From Microvirga zambiensis WSM3693 (GTDB lineage Bacteria; Pseudomonadota; Alphaproteobacteria; Rhizobiales; Beijerinckiaceae), in the NCBI RefSeq assembly GCF_016735695.1, contig NZ_JAERQD010000001.1:248001-312000 (forward strand): a DNA stretch of 64,000 nucleotides. The letters are read 5' to 3'. A program made the translations under genes and the position numbers. The notes under the pieces were generated by a model. It was given only the letters and a program-made list of their open reading frames with translations. It ran no database searches and was not told where the DNA came from. Below, in pieces: positions 7,246-16,318 of the stretch. Numbering within the stretch: position 1 is the stretch's first letter; each line of letters starts with the position of its first letter.

Positions 7246-8061
7246 TTAGCTTCCGATCGTTTCCTTGCGCTTGACCGCTCCGGAATCCGCCTTTGCGAGA
7301 GCGCTCAAGCGCTTGCGCTCGTAATGCTTGGCGAGGCGCAGGTGGCGCCAGGTGGCGTAGTTCATGGCGATCAGGAACCCATAGGTGCCGCGCAGAAAGT
7401 GCAGCCGCCCGAAATAGGCCTTCAGGAAGTTTGCCGGGAACTCGAAATAGACCCGCCATGTGGGGATCGAGACCCCCCTCACCTCGAGATCGACGGCCTG
7501 CTGGTCCGTATAGCTGTTGAGCTTCGCCAGCTGGTCGCCGAGGGAGCGCACGGAGCGATGGTGCACGAGGCCCTTCAGCTTGCCGGTCTTCGTTCCCGGC
7601 TTCAGGTCGACCCGGTCATGCACGAGGGAGGAGGAATACCGGCCGGCATCCCGGCGATACAGCCGGATGGGCGCGATCCTGTAGGCGAGAGGATGCGGCT
7701 CGCTCTCCCCGGGGAACGTCTCGGCGATGCGGATCCCATAGGCTTGGCGGGGCGGCTCCCCCTGGGCGAACAGGGCCTTGATCTCGGCGAGCAGCGTCGG
7801 GGACACCTCCTCGTCGGCGTCGAGGTTCAGGAGCCATTCGTGCCGGCACTGATCCTCGGCGAAGCGCTTCTGCAGGCCGTAGCCCGGCCAGGGATTGTAG
7901 ATGACGCGGGCGCCGAGCTCTTCGGCCACCGCTTGTGTCCCGTCGGTCGAGCCGGAATCGACCACCACCAGATCGTCCGTCAGGCCGCGGACGGCGCGGA
8001 TCGTCGCGCCGATCCGGTCGGCCTCGTTCTTGGCGATGATGAAGACGGAAACAGGAAGCAT
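7246..8061 (-). CDS. Family 2 glycosyltransferase, WaaE/LPS-core type
   Basis: 271 residues, GT-A fold. The N-terminal SVFIIAKNEADRI and VVVDSGSTDGT are the nucleotide-binding signatures, and NLDADEEV is the DxD-like metal motif. The C-terminal half, with WRVYFEFPANFLKAY and a lysine-rich end, matches the WaaE/KdtX beta-glucosyltransferase group that adds sugars to the LPS inner core. It is probably associated with the inner face of the inner membrane. No LPS gene cluster surrounds it, so the acceptor is uncertain. Confidence 0.8.
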   Translation of the reverse strand: MLPVSVFIIAKNEADRIGATIRAVRGLTDDLVVVDSGSTDGTQAVAEELGARVIYNPWPGYGLQKRFAEDQCRHEWLLNLDADEEVSPTLLAEIKALFAQGEPPRQAYGIRIAETFPGESEPHPLAYRIAPIRLYRRDAGRYSSSLVHDRVDLKPGTKTGKLKGLVHHRSVRSLGDQLAKLNSYTDQQAVDLEVRGVSIPTWRVYFEFPANFLKAYFGRLHFLRGTYGFLIAMNYATWRHLRLAKHYERKRLSALAKADSGAVKRKETIGS

Positions 8062-8134
8062 GGCAACGGGTGCCTAGCCGCCTTGCCGTTTCCTGGCAAG
8101 GGCTTTGGGGCTCCAGGTCGGCCTCTGCGCGCCC

Positions 8135-8229
8135 AGCGCCGTTTCCACTTGCGTGGAATCAGCGCTCTTCTTTGCTTGGCCGCATTTTTGGACGGCGAAC
8201 CGGATCCACTTCGCCGAGAAATGCTCTAG
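8135..8229. repeat. Composite intergenic repeat, copy 2 (family B)
   Basis: Same order of parts as 231-323: TTCCACTTGCGTGGAA palindrome, CTT-rich spacer, GGCGAACCGGATCCACTTCG palindrome, ATGCTCTAG end. Its last bases (CTA at 8226-8228) supply the TAG stop of the minus-strand GST gene. Confidence 0.75.
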
Positions 8230-8840
8230 GCCCGAGCGAGAAGCCCTTCCGCCGCCAGGGCCTGCTTCACCATCGGCCGAGCGGAGATACGGGCCATGTA
8301 GTCGACGATGGCCGAATGGGCCGAAAGGTCGACCCTGTGGAAGCGGGCCCAACTCAGCACCGTGAAACAATAGGCATCGGCAACGGTAAAATGCTGGCCT
8401 GCCAGAAAGGTGCGCCCTCGAAGGCTCTGGTTCAAATAGGTGAAACGCCGCTGGAGATGGTTGACGGCGAGTTGCCGCGCCTTGGCCGGCATGGGAGCGA
8501 CCCAGAGGGGATCGAACCCCTTGTGAAGTTCGGCGCCGGTGAAATCGACCCATTCCTTGACCCTGTAGCGTTCGAGCGTTCCGAGCTTCGGCAGCAATCG
8601 GGCGCCGGGCGCCTGATCGGCGAGATATTCGAGGATGACGGGCACTTCGGCGAGGATGTCCCCGTTGTGAAGCGCAAGGGCGGGCACGTATCCTTTGGGA
8701 TTGATCCTGATGTAGTCGCAGCCCGAGGCGGTCGTCTGCGTCTTGAGATTGACCTTGTCGTATTCGATCTCGAGGCCGGCCTCGCAGGCGATGATGCGGG
8801 GCGCGAGCGAACAGGCTCCAGGGGTATAATACAGCTTCAT
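8226..8840 (-). CDS. Glutathione S-transferase (beta-class-like)
   Basis: 204 residues with an N-terminal thioredoxin-like domain (1-80: MKLYYTPGACSLAPRI, including the Tyr-x-PGACS motif of beta/GstA-type enzymes; GYVPALAL with the cis-Pro; ILAEVPVILEYLAD as the gamma-glutamyl site) and an all-helical C-terminal domain. It probably conjugates glutathione to electrophiles or acts as a thiol reductase in the cytoplasm. The ATG at 8840 has AAGGAGC upstream; a GTG one codon earlier is possible. The stop codon lies inside repeat family B. Confidence 0.85.
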   Translation of the reverse strand: MKLYYTPGACSLAPRIIACEAGLEIEYDKVNLKTQTTASGCDYIRINPKGYVPALALHNGDILAEVPVILEYLADQAPGARLLPKLGTLERYRVKEWVDFTGAELHKGFDPLWVAPMPAKARQLAVNHLQRRFTYLNQSLRGRTFLAGQHFTVADAYCFTVLSWARFHRVDLSAHSAIVDYMARISARPMVKQALAAEGLLARA

Positions 8841-8975
8841 CACGCTCCTTCCTCCCGCGCCCCGGGATCTGAAATTTATAACGTAACATAGAGGCTGATT
8901 TCTACGTCACAGCGTGGCGGTTTCAAGGCGCCTTAGACTATTTGATACTTTGTTTCATTGGAGAGTTCGAAAGGC

Positions 8976-9785
8976 TTAGAGCAGCACACCCTCTTTCGCC
9001 TTGCCGCCCGCAGCGACGGCCGGCCTCTTCCGAACGCGCAGTTCAGCAAGGAGGGGAAAGTGGTCCGATGCCACCCGGGTCAGCGGGTTCCGCACCGGCC
9101 CGGCATCGACCACCTCGATCGATTTGGTGACGAAGACATGGTCGAGGCGCAAGACCGGCGCCCGTGTGTGGAAGGTCGGCTGCGGCTCGCCGAAGGAATT
9201 CGACAATTGCGCATCCTGCATGCGGTTGGCGATCATCCGGTAGGAGCGCGAATAAGGCGGCGCATTGAAATCGCCCAGCAGCACTGCCGGCTCGGCGCAA
9301 TCCGGATGACCGATCCATTCTGGACCGATCAGGGCCGCGGCCTGCGTCCGCCGCTCGCCCGAGCGCAGGGAGAGGTGTGCGTTGACAACCTGGATCCTCT
9401 GGCCGTCGACCTCGACCTCGACCCAAAGGGCACTGCGTTTCTCGAAGGAGGGTCGCGTCGACTGGGTCGGCAGGCGCCCGCACCTGACGATCTTGGAGGA
9501 GTGGCGGGTGAGAACTGCGATCCCGTATTGCTCGCCGAGAATGCGGATCGTGGGCTGGAAATGCAGATCCATGCCGAGAGCAGACGCCACCGCGGCCGCC
9601 TGATCGATCTCGCCCGGATGGACGCGTCCGACGCGGACCTCCTGCAGGGCCACGATGTCGGGATTGCACGAGGCGATGACATCCGTAATCCGGTTCGGTG
9701 AGATCTGCCTGTCCGTGCCAAGCCAGCGATGGACGTTATAGGTCAGGATTCGAAGGGTTCGCCCCTGTTTGTCGCTATGCTTCAA
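8976..9785 (-). CDS. Endonuclease/exonuclease/phosphatase-family protein
   Basis: 269 residues of the EEP (DNase I-like) superfamily. Motifs in order: LTYNVHRW, VALQEVR (metal-binding Glu), VVNAHLSL, LLGDFNAPP, LRLDHVFVT and the terminal SDHFPLLAEL (catalytic Asp-His). Substrates in this family range from DNA to phospholipids and phosphoinositides and cannot be told from sequence. No signal peptide is obvious. Single gene with an arginine/glycine-rich tail. Confidence 0.85.
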   Translation of the reverse strand: MKHSDKQGRTLRILTYNVHRWLGTDRQISPNRITDVIASCNPDIVALQEVRVGRVHPGEIDQAAAVASALGMDLHFQPTIRILGEQYGIAVLTRHSSKIVRCGRLPTQSTRPSFEKRSALWVEVEVDGQRIQVVNAHLSLRSGERRTQAAALIGPEWIGHPDCAEPAVLLGDFNAPPYSRSYRMIANRMQDAQLSNSFGEPQPTFHTRAPVLRLDHVFVTKSIEVVDAGPVRNPLTRVASDHFPLLAELRVRKRPAVAAGGKAKEGVLL

Positions 9786-10011
9786 AGGTCAGCACCGGCT
9801 CGATCATTCATGAAAGCTAAAAGCACCGAAGCATCCGGCACAAGCGGGAAATCGCCCCGCCCGCCTAATCGCCGAACGTGTCGGATCAATGACCTAGCCG
9901 TGAGACTGGTTCCTGCCAGGCGATGCAGGGGCCTGTTCACCTGCAAGACGGAGATGGCATTTGTACGGACCAGCCCGGTTGGATCCCGCCCCGTCATCAC
10001 ATCCTCCCTCG

Positions 10012-10100
10012 TCATCCCCGGGCTTGTCCCGGGGACCCACGTCTTATGCAGCGTGGCGGTTCTCGAAGGCGTGGGTGGCCGCACCGAGTGCGGCCATGAC
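10012..10100. repeat. Intergenic palindromic repeat, family C copy 1
   Basis: GTCATccCCGGGCTTGTCCC with a variable centre holding ACCCACGTCTT and GGCGTGGGTGGCC, closing in GGCCATGAC. About 88 bp, an imperfect inverted repeat. One of six near-full copies in the window; several unit ends carry alternative CCGGGCTTGTCCCGG or CCGCACxxxxTGCGG arms. Confidence 0.8.
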
Positions 10101-10219
10101 GCGAGGGTGTCATACCAGGCGGCCGCAGGCCGGGAATGACACGACCCCTCATGGCACCCTCTCCGTCAAGCGACCCTCTGCTGTCACCCATCCTCTCCCG
10201 TCATCCCCATCCCCTCGGC

Positions 10220-10308
10220 GTCATGCCCGGGCTTGTCCCGGGCACCCACGTCTTTGCAACGGGGTGGTTCTCGAAGACGTGGGTGGCCGCACCAAGTGCG
10301 GCCATGAC
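10220..10308. repeat. Family C repeat copy 2
   Basis: GTCATGCCCGGGCTTGTCCC at the left end and GCCATGAC at the right, with the AAGACGTGGGTGG core. Confidence 0.8.
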
Positions 10309-10363
10309 GTGAGAGGGGTGGGGATGGGCAGTGAGAGCGTGATGTTATGTTCTCACTTTGTTC

Positions 10364-10392
10364 TTGACATCATTCCCAATCTTGGCTATATC
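10364..10392 (+). promoter_or_regulatory. Housekeeping sigma-type promoter
   Basis: TTGACA at 10364-10369, exactly 17 bp, TATATC at 10387-10392. No ORF with a convincing ribosome binding site follows before copA (start 11019), so it may drive the structured RNA described next. A 7-bp inverted repeat (AGTGAGA...TCTCACT) lies just upstream. Confidence 0.55.
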
Positions 10393-10620
10393 GTTGCCTC
10401 AAGACCTGCCTCTGACGAGGGGCGCGCTCGCGAGGCGTCGCAGTGTGGAGGCAGGCACGGTCCCATGGCAGGCCTCGCACGCCTGTCGATGGGAGGCCCA
10501 GGATGCGGGCCGGTGGTCGGAATCGGTTCAAGGCCCCCGTCGAGCAGACGGATCCCGCCTTAAACGGTCACCGGGCCGGCCTCTCCTGTCCGCCTGAAGA
10601 AGCCGTGCGCGAAGAGGCAT
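10393..10620 (+). ncRNA. Possible structured RNA, identity unknown
   Basis: Starts after a near-consensus promoter and contains paired segments such as CAGGCACG with CACGCCTG and GTCCCAT with ATGGGAG, in a unique (non-repeat) 230-bp stretch without a supported ORF. It could be an sRNA, a displaced ribosomal-protein-type leader or a leader for copA. The 9786-11018 interval otherwise holds only family C repeats and the copA promoter. Confidence 0.3.
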
Positions 10621-10773
10621 CTCGGCTCATCGCATTTCCATCCATCATCGAGCCGGGCTGCCATTCGCGCCACCCTCGATCCACCCAAAAGGCTCGCAGC
10701 TCACGCTGCGGGCCCCACGGTGCTGGCTCTTTGACATCGCCTTATCGATCCACCCGCCCCTCATCCCCTCGCC

Positions 10774-10863
10774 GTCATGGCCGGGCTTGTCCCGGCCACC
10801 CACGTCTTGAGGATCCGCCACGCTGCAGAAGACGTGGGTCCCCGGATCAAGTCCGGGGATGAC
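10774..10863. repeat. Family C repeat copy 3
   Basis: GTCATGGCCGGGCTTGTCCC at the left end and GTCCGGGGATGAC at the right, with the GACGTGGGTCC core. Confidence 0.8.
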
Positions 10864-10956
10864 GGCAGAGGATGGGGATGACGGCAGAGGGAACGGGATG
10901 ACGGCGTGCAGGGCCGATGAGGCTCAAGCGGATCCGCCGCCCCTTCACGACCGCGC

Positions 10957-10987
10957 TTGACCTTCCCATCATTGGAAGGATTACACC
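10957..10987 (+). promoter_or_regulatory. CueR operator/promoter of copA
   Basis: TTGACC (-35) followed by the dyad CCTTCC-N7-GGAAGG and a TACACC -10 after a 19-bp spacer. This is the over-long spacer of MerR-family promoters, nearly identical in layout to the E. coli copA operator. The cueR gene lies at the end of the same operon. Confidence 0.85.
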
Positions 10988-11018
10988 TTGCTCCCATATG
11001 AGGATCAGGAGATTCACC

Positions 11019-13517
11019 ATGGCCGCCGGCAAGCTTGCCCCAATCGATTCCATCGACATTCCGATCCAGGGGATGAGTTGTGCTTCCTGCGTCGGTCGCG
11101 TGGAGAAGGCGATCCGGTCCGTTGCGGGCGTGACCGCCGCCAATGTCAACCTGGCGACCGAAAGGGCGCATGTGGAGTTCGCCCCCGCCACGGCAGACCC
11201 GGCCGCGGTCGCCGAGGCGATCCGGGCGGCGGGCTATGAGCCCTCCGCCCAGTCGCTCGACCTGACGATCGAGGGCATGACCTGTGCCTCTTGCGTCAAC
11301 AGGGTCGAGACCGCGCTCAAGCGGGTTCCGGGCGTGCTCGAGGCGAATGTCAATCTCGCCACGGAGCGGGCCACGATCCGCTATCTCGGCGGCTCGGACA
11401 TGGTCGGGCGGCTGATCGCTGCCGTCGAGCAGACGGGCTACCGGGCCTCGGCACGCGGGGATGACGCCGTCCCAGACAGGGAGCGGGCAGCCCGGGAGGC
11501 CGAGATTGCCGGCCTCCGGCGCGCCCTGCTCTTCGCGGCGATTCTCACTCTCCCCGTCTTCGTGCTCGAAATGGGCTCGCACTTCATCCCGGCGATTCAC
11601 GACTGGGTGATGGGCACGCTCGGGCACCGCACGAGCTGGTATCTGCAATTCGCCCTGACCACCCTGGTCCTGTTCGGGCCCGGCCTGCGCTTTTTCCAGA
11701 AGGGCGTTCCCGCGCTCCTGCGGCGCTCGCCCGAAATGAACTCGCTCGTCGCGCTCGGCACGAGCGCGGCTTATGCCTATTCGGTGGTGGCCACCTTCCT
11801 GCCGGGCGCCCTCCCCGCCGGGATGGACAACGTCTATTACGAAGCCGCCGCGGTGATCGTGACTCTCATCCTGCTCGGGCGCTATCTCGAAGCCAAGGCG
11901 AAGGGCCGGACTTCGGAAGCGATCAAGCGCCTGATGGGCCTGCAGGCGAAGACCGCCCGCGTCCTGCGCGACGGCGTTGCCCGCGAGATTTCCCTCGACC
12001 AGGTGCTCGCCGGCGACCTCGTCCAGGTCCGTCCGGGAGAGAAGATCCCGGTCGATGGCGAAGTCGTGGAAGGTTCTTCCTTCGTCGATGAATCCATGAT
12101 CACGGGCGAGCCGGTTCCAGTGCAGAAATCCGAAGGCAAGGAAGTGGTAGGCGGCACCATCAACAAGACCGGCAGCTTCACCTTCCGTGCCACCCGCATC
12201 GGTGCCGATACGGTTCTGTCCCAGATCGTCCGGATGGTCGAGCAGGCGCAGGGCTCGAAGCTGCCGATCCAGGCCCTGGTCGACCGGGTGACCGCCTGGT
12301 TCGTCCCGGCCGTGATGGCGGCGGCCGCCCTCACCTTCCTCGTCTGGCTGATCTTCGGACCCGAGCCGGCCATGACCTTCGCGCTGGTGAACGCGGTCGC
12401 CGTCCTGATCATCGCCTGCCCCTGCGCCATGGGGCTTGCTACACCGACCTCGATCATGGTCGGCACCGGCCGCGCCGCGGAACTCGGCGTGCTTTTCCGC
12501 CAGGGCGAGGCCCTCCAGAGCCTGAAGGAAACCGCAATCGTCGCTCTCGACAAGACCGGCACTCTGACGTTGGGGCGTCCGGAACTGACGGATTTCGTCA
12601 CCGCCGAGGGTTTTGCGGAAGCCGATGCCCTGCGGCTTGTCGCGGCCGTGGAGAGTCGCTCCGAGCACCCGATCGCGCAGGCCATCGCTGCGGCGGCCGG
12701 GAAGCGCAGCTTGTTGCTCCCTTCGACGAAGGACTTCGAGGCCATACCCGGCTTCGGCGTCTCGGCCCGGGTGGAAGGCCGCAAGGTCGATGTGGGGGCG
12801 GACCGCTTCATGACGAAGCTCGGGGTCGACGTCTTCGCCTTGTCGGAGACGGCGTCCCGTCTCGGGGCCGAGGGCAAGAGCCCGCTCTATGCCGCCATCG
12901 ACGGCAGGCTTGCGGCCATCATTGCAGTCGCCGATCCGATCAAGCCCTCGACGCCGGAGGCGATTGCCTCGCTCCATGCGCTCGGTCTCAAGGTTGCGAT
13001 GATCACCGGCGACAACCGCCGGACCGCGGAGGCGATCGCAAAGCGCCTCGGGATCGACGACGTGATCGCAGAGGTTCTGCCCGACGGCAAGGTTGGCGCC
13101 GTGAAGCGGCTGCGACAGGCCCACGGACACATCGCCTTCGTCGGCGACGGCATCAACGATGCGCCTGCGCTTGCCGAAGCCGATATCGGCATCGCCATCG
13201 GCACCGGGACCGACATCGCCATCGAAAGCGCCGATGTGGTGCTCATGTCGGGCGACGTGCGCGGCGTGGTGAACGCCATCGCCCTGTCGAAGGCGACGAT
13301 CCGCAACATCCGGCAGAACCTGTTCTGGGCCTTTGCCTATAACGTGCTGCTGATCCCGGTCGCCGCCGGCGTGCTCTACCCGCTCGATGGAACGCTCCTC
13401 TCGCCGATCTTCGCGGCCGGCGCGATGGCGCTCTCCAGCGTCTTCGTTCTCGGCAACGCCCTGCGCCTGCGCCGCTTCACGGCGCCGGTCACCCAAACCG
13501 CCGGAGGAATTGAATGA
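11019..13517 (+). CDS. copA: Copper-exporting P1B-type ATPase
   Basis: 832 residues. Two N-terminal heavy-metal-associated domains (GMSCASC, Cys21/Cys24; GMTCASC, Cys89/Cys92), then eight membrane helices with the CPC motif IIACPCAMG in the transport site, the actuator [10 protein letters not shown], the phosphorylation site DKTGTLTLG, the SEHPIAQA loop of P1B pumps, and the hinge [20 protein letters not shown]. Together these define a Cu(I)-exporting ATPase pumping copper from cytoplasm to periplasm. ATG at 11019 follows AGGAG; an upstream in-frame extension to 10917 would run through the CueR operator. Overlaps cueR by ATGA. Confidence 0.93.
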   Translation: MAAGKLAPIDSIDIPIQGMSCASCVGRVEKAIRSVAGVTAANVNLATERAHVEFAPATADPAAVAEAIRAAGYEPSAQSLDLTIEGMTCASCVNRVETALKRVPGVLEANVNLATERATIRYLGGSDMVGRLIAAVEQTGYRASARGDDAVPDRERAAREAEIAGLRRALLFAAILTLPVFVLEMGSHFIPAIHDWVMGTLGHRTSWYLQFALTTLVLFGPGLRFFQKGVPALLRRSPEMNSLVALGTSAAYAYSVVATFLPGALPAGMDNVYYEAAAVIVTLILLGRYLEAKAKGRTSEAIKRLMGLQAKTARVLRDGVAREISLDQVLAGDLVQVRPGEKIPVDGEVVEGSSFVDESMITGEPVPVQKSEGKEVVGGTINKTGSFTFRATRIGADTVLSQIVRMVEQAQGSKLPIQALVDRVTAWFVPAVMAAAALTFLVWLIFGPEPAMTFALVNAVAVLIIACPCAMGLATPTSIMVGTGRAAELGVLFRQGEALQSLKETAIVALDKTGTLTLGRPELTDFVTAEGFAEADALRLVAAVESRSEHPIAQAIAAAAGKRSLLLPSTKDFEAIPGFGVSARVEGRKVDVGADRFMTKLGVDVFALSETASRLGAEGKSPLYAAIDGRLAAIIAVADPIKPSTPEAIASLHALGLKVAMITGDNRRTAEAIAKRLGIDDVIAEVLPDGKVGAVKRLRQAHGHIAFVGDGINDAPALAEADIGIAIGTGTDIAIESADVVLMSGDVRGVVNAIALSKATIRNIRQNLFWAFAYNVLLIPVAAGVLYPLDGTLLSPIFAAGAMALSSVFVLGNALRLRRFTAPVTQTAGGIE

Positions 13518-13960
13518 ACATCGGACAGGCAGCGAACGCTTCAGGCGTCTCGGCCAAGATGATCCGCTATTACGAATCCATTGGGCTCATCCCGAAGATC
13601 GTACGCACGGAATCGGGCTATCGGGTCTATGGGGATCACGACGTGCACACTCTGCGCTTCATCCGCCGCGCGCGCGATCTCGGCTTCTCGGTCGAGCAGA
13701 TCGCGGACCTCGTCTCGCTCTGGCAGGACCGGGAGCGTGCGAGCAAGGATGTGAAGGCGATCGCGCTCGAACATGTGGGTGTGCTCGAACGCAAGATCAA
13801 AGAGCTGCAGGAAATGTCATCGACCCTGAAGCACCTCGCCAGAACCTGTCACGGCGACGGGCGTCCGCAATGCCCGATCATCGAGGAACTGGCGAACGAC
13901 GATGCGGTGCTTGCCTCCGCAAAGCCCGATGCGAAATTCGGAGCGTTGGGCAAGCCGTGA
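13514..13960 (+). CDS. cueR: Copper-responsive MerR-family activator
   Basis: 148 residues: N-terminal MerR winged helix ([20 protein letters not shown]), a long dimerisation helix, and the metal loop CHGDGRPQC with Cys112 and Cys120 at the same positions as in E. coli CueR, which bind one Cu(I). It overlaps the copA stop (ATGA), so it is co-expressed with the pump it activates through the operator at 10957-10987. Start supported by GGAGGAATTG. Confidence 0.92.
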   Translation: MNIGQAANASGVSAKMIRYYESIGLIPKIVRTESGYRVYGDHDVHTLRFIRRARDLGFSVEQIADLVSLWQDRERASKDVKAIALEHVGVLERKIKELQEMSSTLKHLARTCHGDGRPQCPIIEELANDDAVLASAKPDAKFGALGKP

Positions 13961-14003
13961 GCGCCACGCTGGTCCATTTTAGCGCCGATGTTGCCGCAGA
14001 CAT

Positions 14004-14124
14004 CACCTCTCCCCGGTGGGGAGAGGTCGAGCGCAGCGAGGGTGAGGGGGTACAGGTCCATCCGGACAGGGCGTAACCCCTCACCCGGACCTGAAGGTCC
14101 GACCTCTCCCTCTGGGAGAGGTGA
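14004..14124. repeat. Intergenic repeat family D copy 1
   Basis: ACCTCTCC...GGAGAGGT palindrome, GAGCGCAGCGAGGGTGAGGG, then TAACCCCTCACCC and GACCTCTCCC...GGGAGAGGT. A diverged copy is at 17427-17556. It separates convergent cueR and phosphatase genes. Confidence 0.75.
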
Positions 14125-14239
14125 ACAGCGCATTACCTTTATAGGCTACCGCTCACTCCCACTCTTAATCCCTCCCCACAAGGGGGCGGGAGAATGCCGT
14201 CACAGCTTTATGAATCAGCACAGCATGGAAGTCGGCCGC

Positions 14240-14812
14240 TCACGCCGCCATATCCACCTCGCGGCCGCGGCCGAGATCGCGCATCACCTGCGTGTAATTG
14301 GGCAGGCGCTCGAGCTGACGGCCATAATGGCGGCGCAGGGCGGCGGTCAGGCGGCCGTTGCGCGACAGAAGCTCGTCGGCGAACCCGATCATCAGCGAGT
14401 TGGGCCAGGCCTGCGGCCTGATCTCGGCCAGACGCTCGAAGAGGCGGTCTTCGCTTTCCTCCGGGTTGGACTGGGCGAGCAGCGTCAGCATCGCCGCGGT
14501 CGAACGGGAGATGCCCATATGGCAATGGACGAGCAGGTGGCCTTCCGCTCCATGCCCTTCCGCCACTTCGTCGCCGAAGCGCAGAATAGCCTCCACGTGA
14601 TCCGGTGCAGGCAGGATCATGCCGGGGAGCGGGGTGATGATGTCGTGGAAGCGCAGGATCGTCCTGTGGTGACGCTCGTAAGCGCCGAAAGCCTCCGGAT
14701 CGGGATGATCGGGATCGAGGATCGAGAGAACGTGGGTCACGGACCGCTCGCGCGGGTCCGACAGTTCCGAGATGCCGCAGATCGTGAGCATCTGAATGGG
14801 AGGGGATTGCAT
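14240..14812 (-). CDS. Dual-specificity/tyrosine phosphatase-like protein
   Basis: 190 residues. The P-loop HCHMGISRS (Cys97, Arg103) is the CX5R(S/T) active site of protein tyrosine phosphatases, with an upstream acidic segment (ILDPDHPDPEAF) as possible source of the general acid. Function in signalling or phosphoinositide turnover is open. I chose ATG at 14812, where the conserved domain begins; no strong ribosome binding site is present and in-frame extensions up to 15022 are unlikely. Confidence 0.75.
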   Translation of the reverse strand: MQSPPIQMLTICGISELSDPRERSVTHVLSILDPDHPDPEAFGAYERHHRTILRFHDIITPLPGMILPAPDHVEAILRFGDEVAEGHGAEGHLLVHCHMGISRSTAAMLTLLAQSNPEESEDRLFERLAEIRPQAWPNSLMIGFADELLSRNGRLTAALRRHYGRQLERLPNYTQVMRDLGRGREVDMAA

Positions 14813-15051
14813 CAATTCTCTCGCTCGAAGGCTGTCATGGGGCCGGAACCTTACCGAATCTTGCCGGGAAGTTAACTCCCCGTATGCAGGTTGGATCGGG
14901 CCGTTCAAAATACTGTGTCTTGCAAACCACAGCGTGGCCTTGCCACATTTCCGCCACGCGAGATCCACCTTGTCGTCACCGCCGAGGCTATGTCTCTTCA
15001 GGAGTAATGCCGCGCCTTCCAAGGGGCCGCGGATGAAGCAAAAACCAGAAA

Positions 15052-15801
15052 ATGCAGGTTACCCAACTGATGTTTGCCTTGCCGGTCCCAAGCCCGTCTT
15101 CGTTACGGACGATCCTTCGCTTCGCCACACTTCTGCTTCCGATGGCGCTCGCCGCCTGCGTCTCCACCCAGCAGGTTCCGCAACAGGCCATGCGCCGCAT
15201 CGACCCCGCCTACATGGCGATGTACGGAGCGCGCCCCGACGAGCCGCATCCGCTGCCGGCGACCGACATCACCGAGGTCGACCCGCGCTTCCTGCGCCGC
15301 GAAGTCGCCTATTACGGCCGCGAGGAGCCCGGCACCATCGTCGTCGACACCGCCTCCCGCTATCTCTACCTCGTGCGCGAGGGCGGCCGTGCGATCCGCT
15401 ACGGCATCGGCGTCGGCAAGGAAGGGCTCGCCTGGGCCGGCCGCGCCCGGATCGGCCGCAAGGCCGCCTGGCCGCGCTGGACGCCGACCGCCGCCATGAT
15501 CAAACGCGAGCCCGAGCGCAATGCGCGCTGGGCCGGCGGCATGGAGGGCGGCCTGAGCAACCCGCTCGGCGCACGCGCGCTCTATCTCTATGACAACGGC
15601 GGCGACACGATGTACCGGCTCCACGGCACGACCGAGCCCTGGTCCATCGGCCAATCCGTATCGAGCGGCTGCATTCGCCTGTTCAACCAGGACATCATCG
15701 ATCTCTACAGCCGCGTGCCCGTCGGCTCGCCGGTGGTCGTGCTGAACGGACAGCGCCTGTTCGACGTGGAGGACGAGACGCGGGTCTCCGCGATCCGCTG
15801 A
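15052..15801 (+). CDS. L,D-transpeptidase (YkuD domain) lipoprotein
   Basis: 249 residues. A hydrophobic N-terminus ending in a lipobox (PMALAAC) suggests a lipoprotein anchored in the envelope. The YkuD catalytic motif HGTTEPWSIGQSVSSGCIRL (His...Ser-x-Gly-Cys-x-Arg) is complete. Such enzymes make 3-3 peptidoglycan crosslinks or attach proteins to peptidoglycan. The start could also be ATG at 15070. Followed by a strong terminator. Confidence 0.88.
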   Translation: MQVTQLMFALPVPSPSSLRTILRFATLLLPMALAACVSTQQVPQQAMRRIDPAYMAMYGARPDEPHPLPATDITEVDPRFLRREVAYYGREEPGTIVVDTASRYLYLVREGGRAIRYGIGVGKEGLAWAGRARIGRKAAWPRWTPTAAMIKREPERNARWAGGMEGGLSNPLGARALYLYDNGGDTMYRLHGTTEPWSIGQSVSSGCIRLFNQDIIDLYSRVPVGSPVVVLNGQRLFDVEDETRVSAIR

Positions 15802-15822
15802 CAGCATCACGATAGATTTGCA

Positions 15823-15849
15823 AGGGCCGGCCCTCTCGCCGGCCCTTTT
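15823..15849 (+). terminator. Rho-independent terminator of the L,D-transpeptidase gene
   Basis: GGGCCGGC (15824-15831), loop CCTCTC, GCCGGCCC (15838-15845), then TTTT. Confidence 0.85.
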
Positions 15850-15931
15850 GCTTTGGCGCCGGAAGCGTGAATCCACTTTTCCGTTTGGCGCCCTAAGAAT
15901 CTATGTCCATGATGCATGCGAAGGATCGCTC

Positions 15932-16318
15932 ATGGACGATTGGTTTCTTCCGGCGCTGAAACTGATGACGCGCGCAATCGAGGTCGGCGGGATTGCCGTC
16001 ATCGTCCTCGGGATTCTCGGCGCGAGCCTTGCCGTCCTCTGGCAGGTTCTGCACGGCCACCCCGGATCGGACGCCTTCACGCTCTATCGCGCGAATGTGG
16101 GGCGCGCCATCCTGCTCGGGCTCGAATTCCTGGTGGCGGCCGACATCATCAACACCGTAGCGATCGAGCCGACGCTCGAAAGCCTTCTCATTCTCGGCGG
16201 CATCGTCCTCATCCGGACTTTCCTCAGCTTCTCCCTCGAAATCGAGATCGAAGGGCGCTGGCCTTGGGCGCGGAATCGGGACGATACCGGGCAGCAGCCG
16301 TCACGCGGCCCAGCCTGA
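15932..16318 (+). CDS. DUF1622 membrane protein
   Basis: 128 residues with three predicted membrane helices (~18-40, ~58-77 and ~84-101). The LGLEFLVAADIINTV segment and the following ILGGIVLIRTFLSFSLEIEIEG match the DUF1622 family of small inner-membrane proteins of unknown function. ATG at 15932 follows AAGGA. Converges with, and overlaps by 18 bp, the end of the homocysteine methyltransferase gene. Confidence 0.75.
   Translation: MDDWFLPALKLMTRAIEVGGIAVIVLGILGASLAVLWQVLHGHPGSDAFTLYRANVGRAILLGLEFLVAADIINTVAIEPTLESLLILGGIVLIRTFLSFSLEIEIEGRWPWARNRDDTGQQPSRGPA

Noticed and set aside
10761..13496. A 911-codon open frame on the minus strand
   Set aside because: Exactly antisense to copA, with low-complexity Asp/Gly/Arg-rich translation and no ribosome binding site; a shadow of a high-GC gene.
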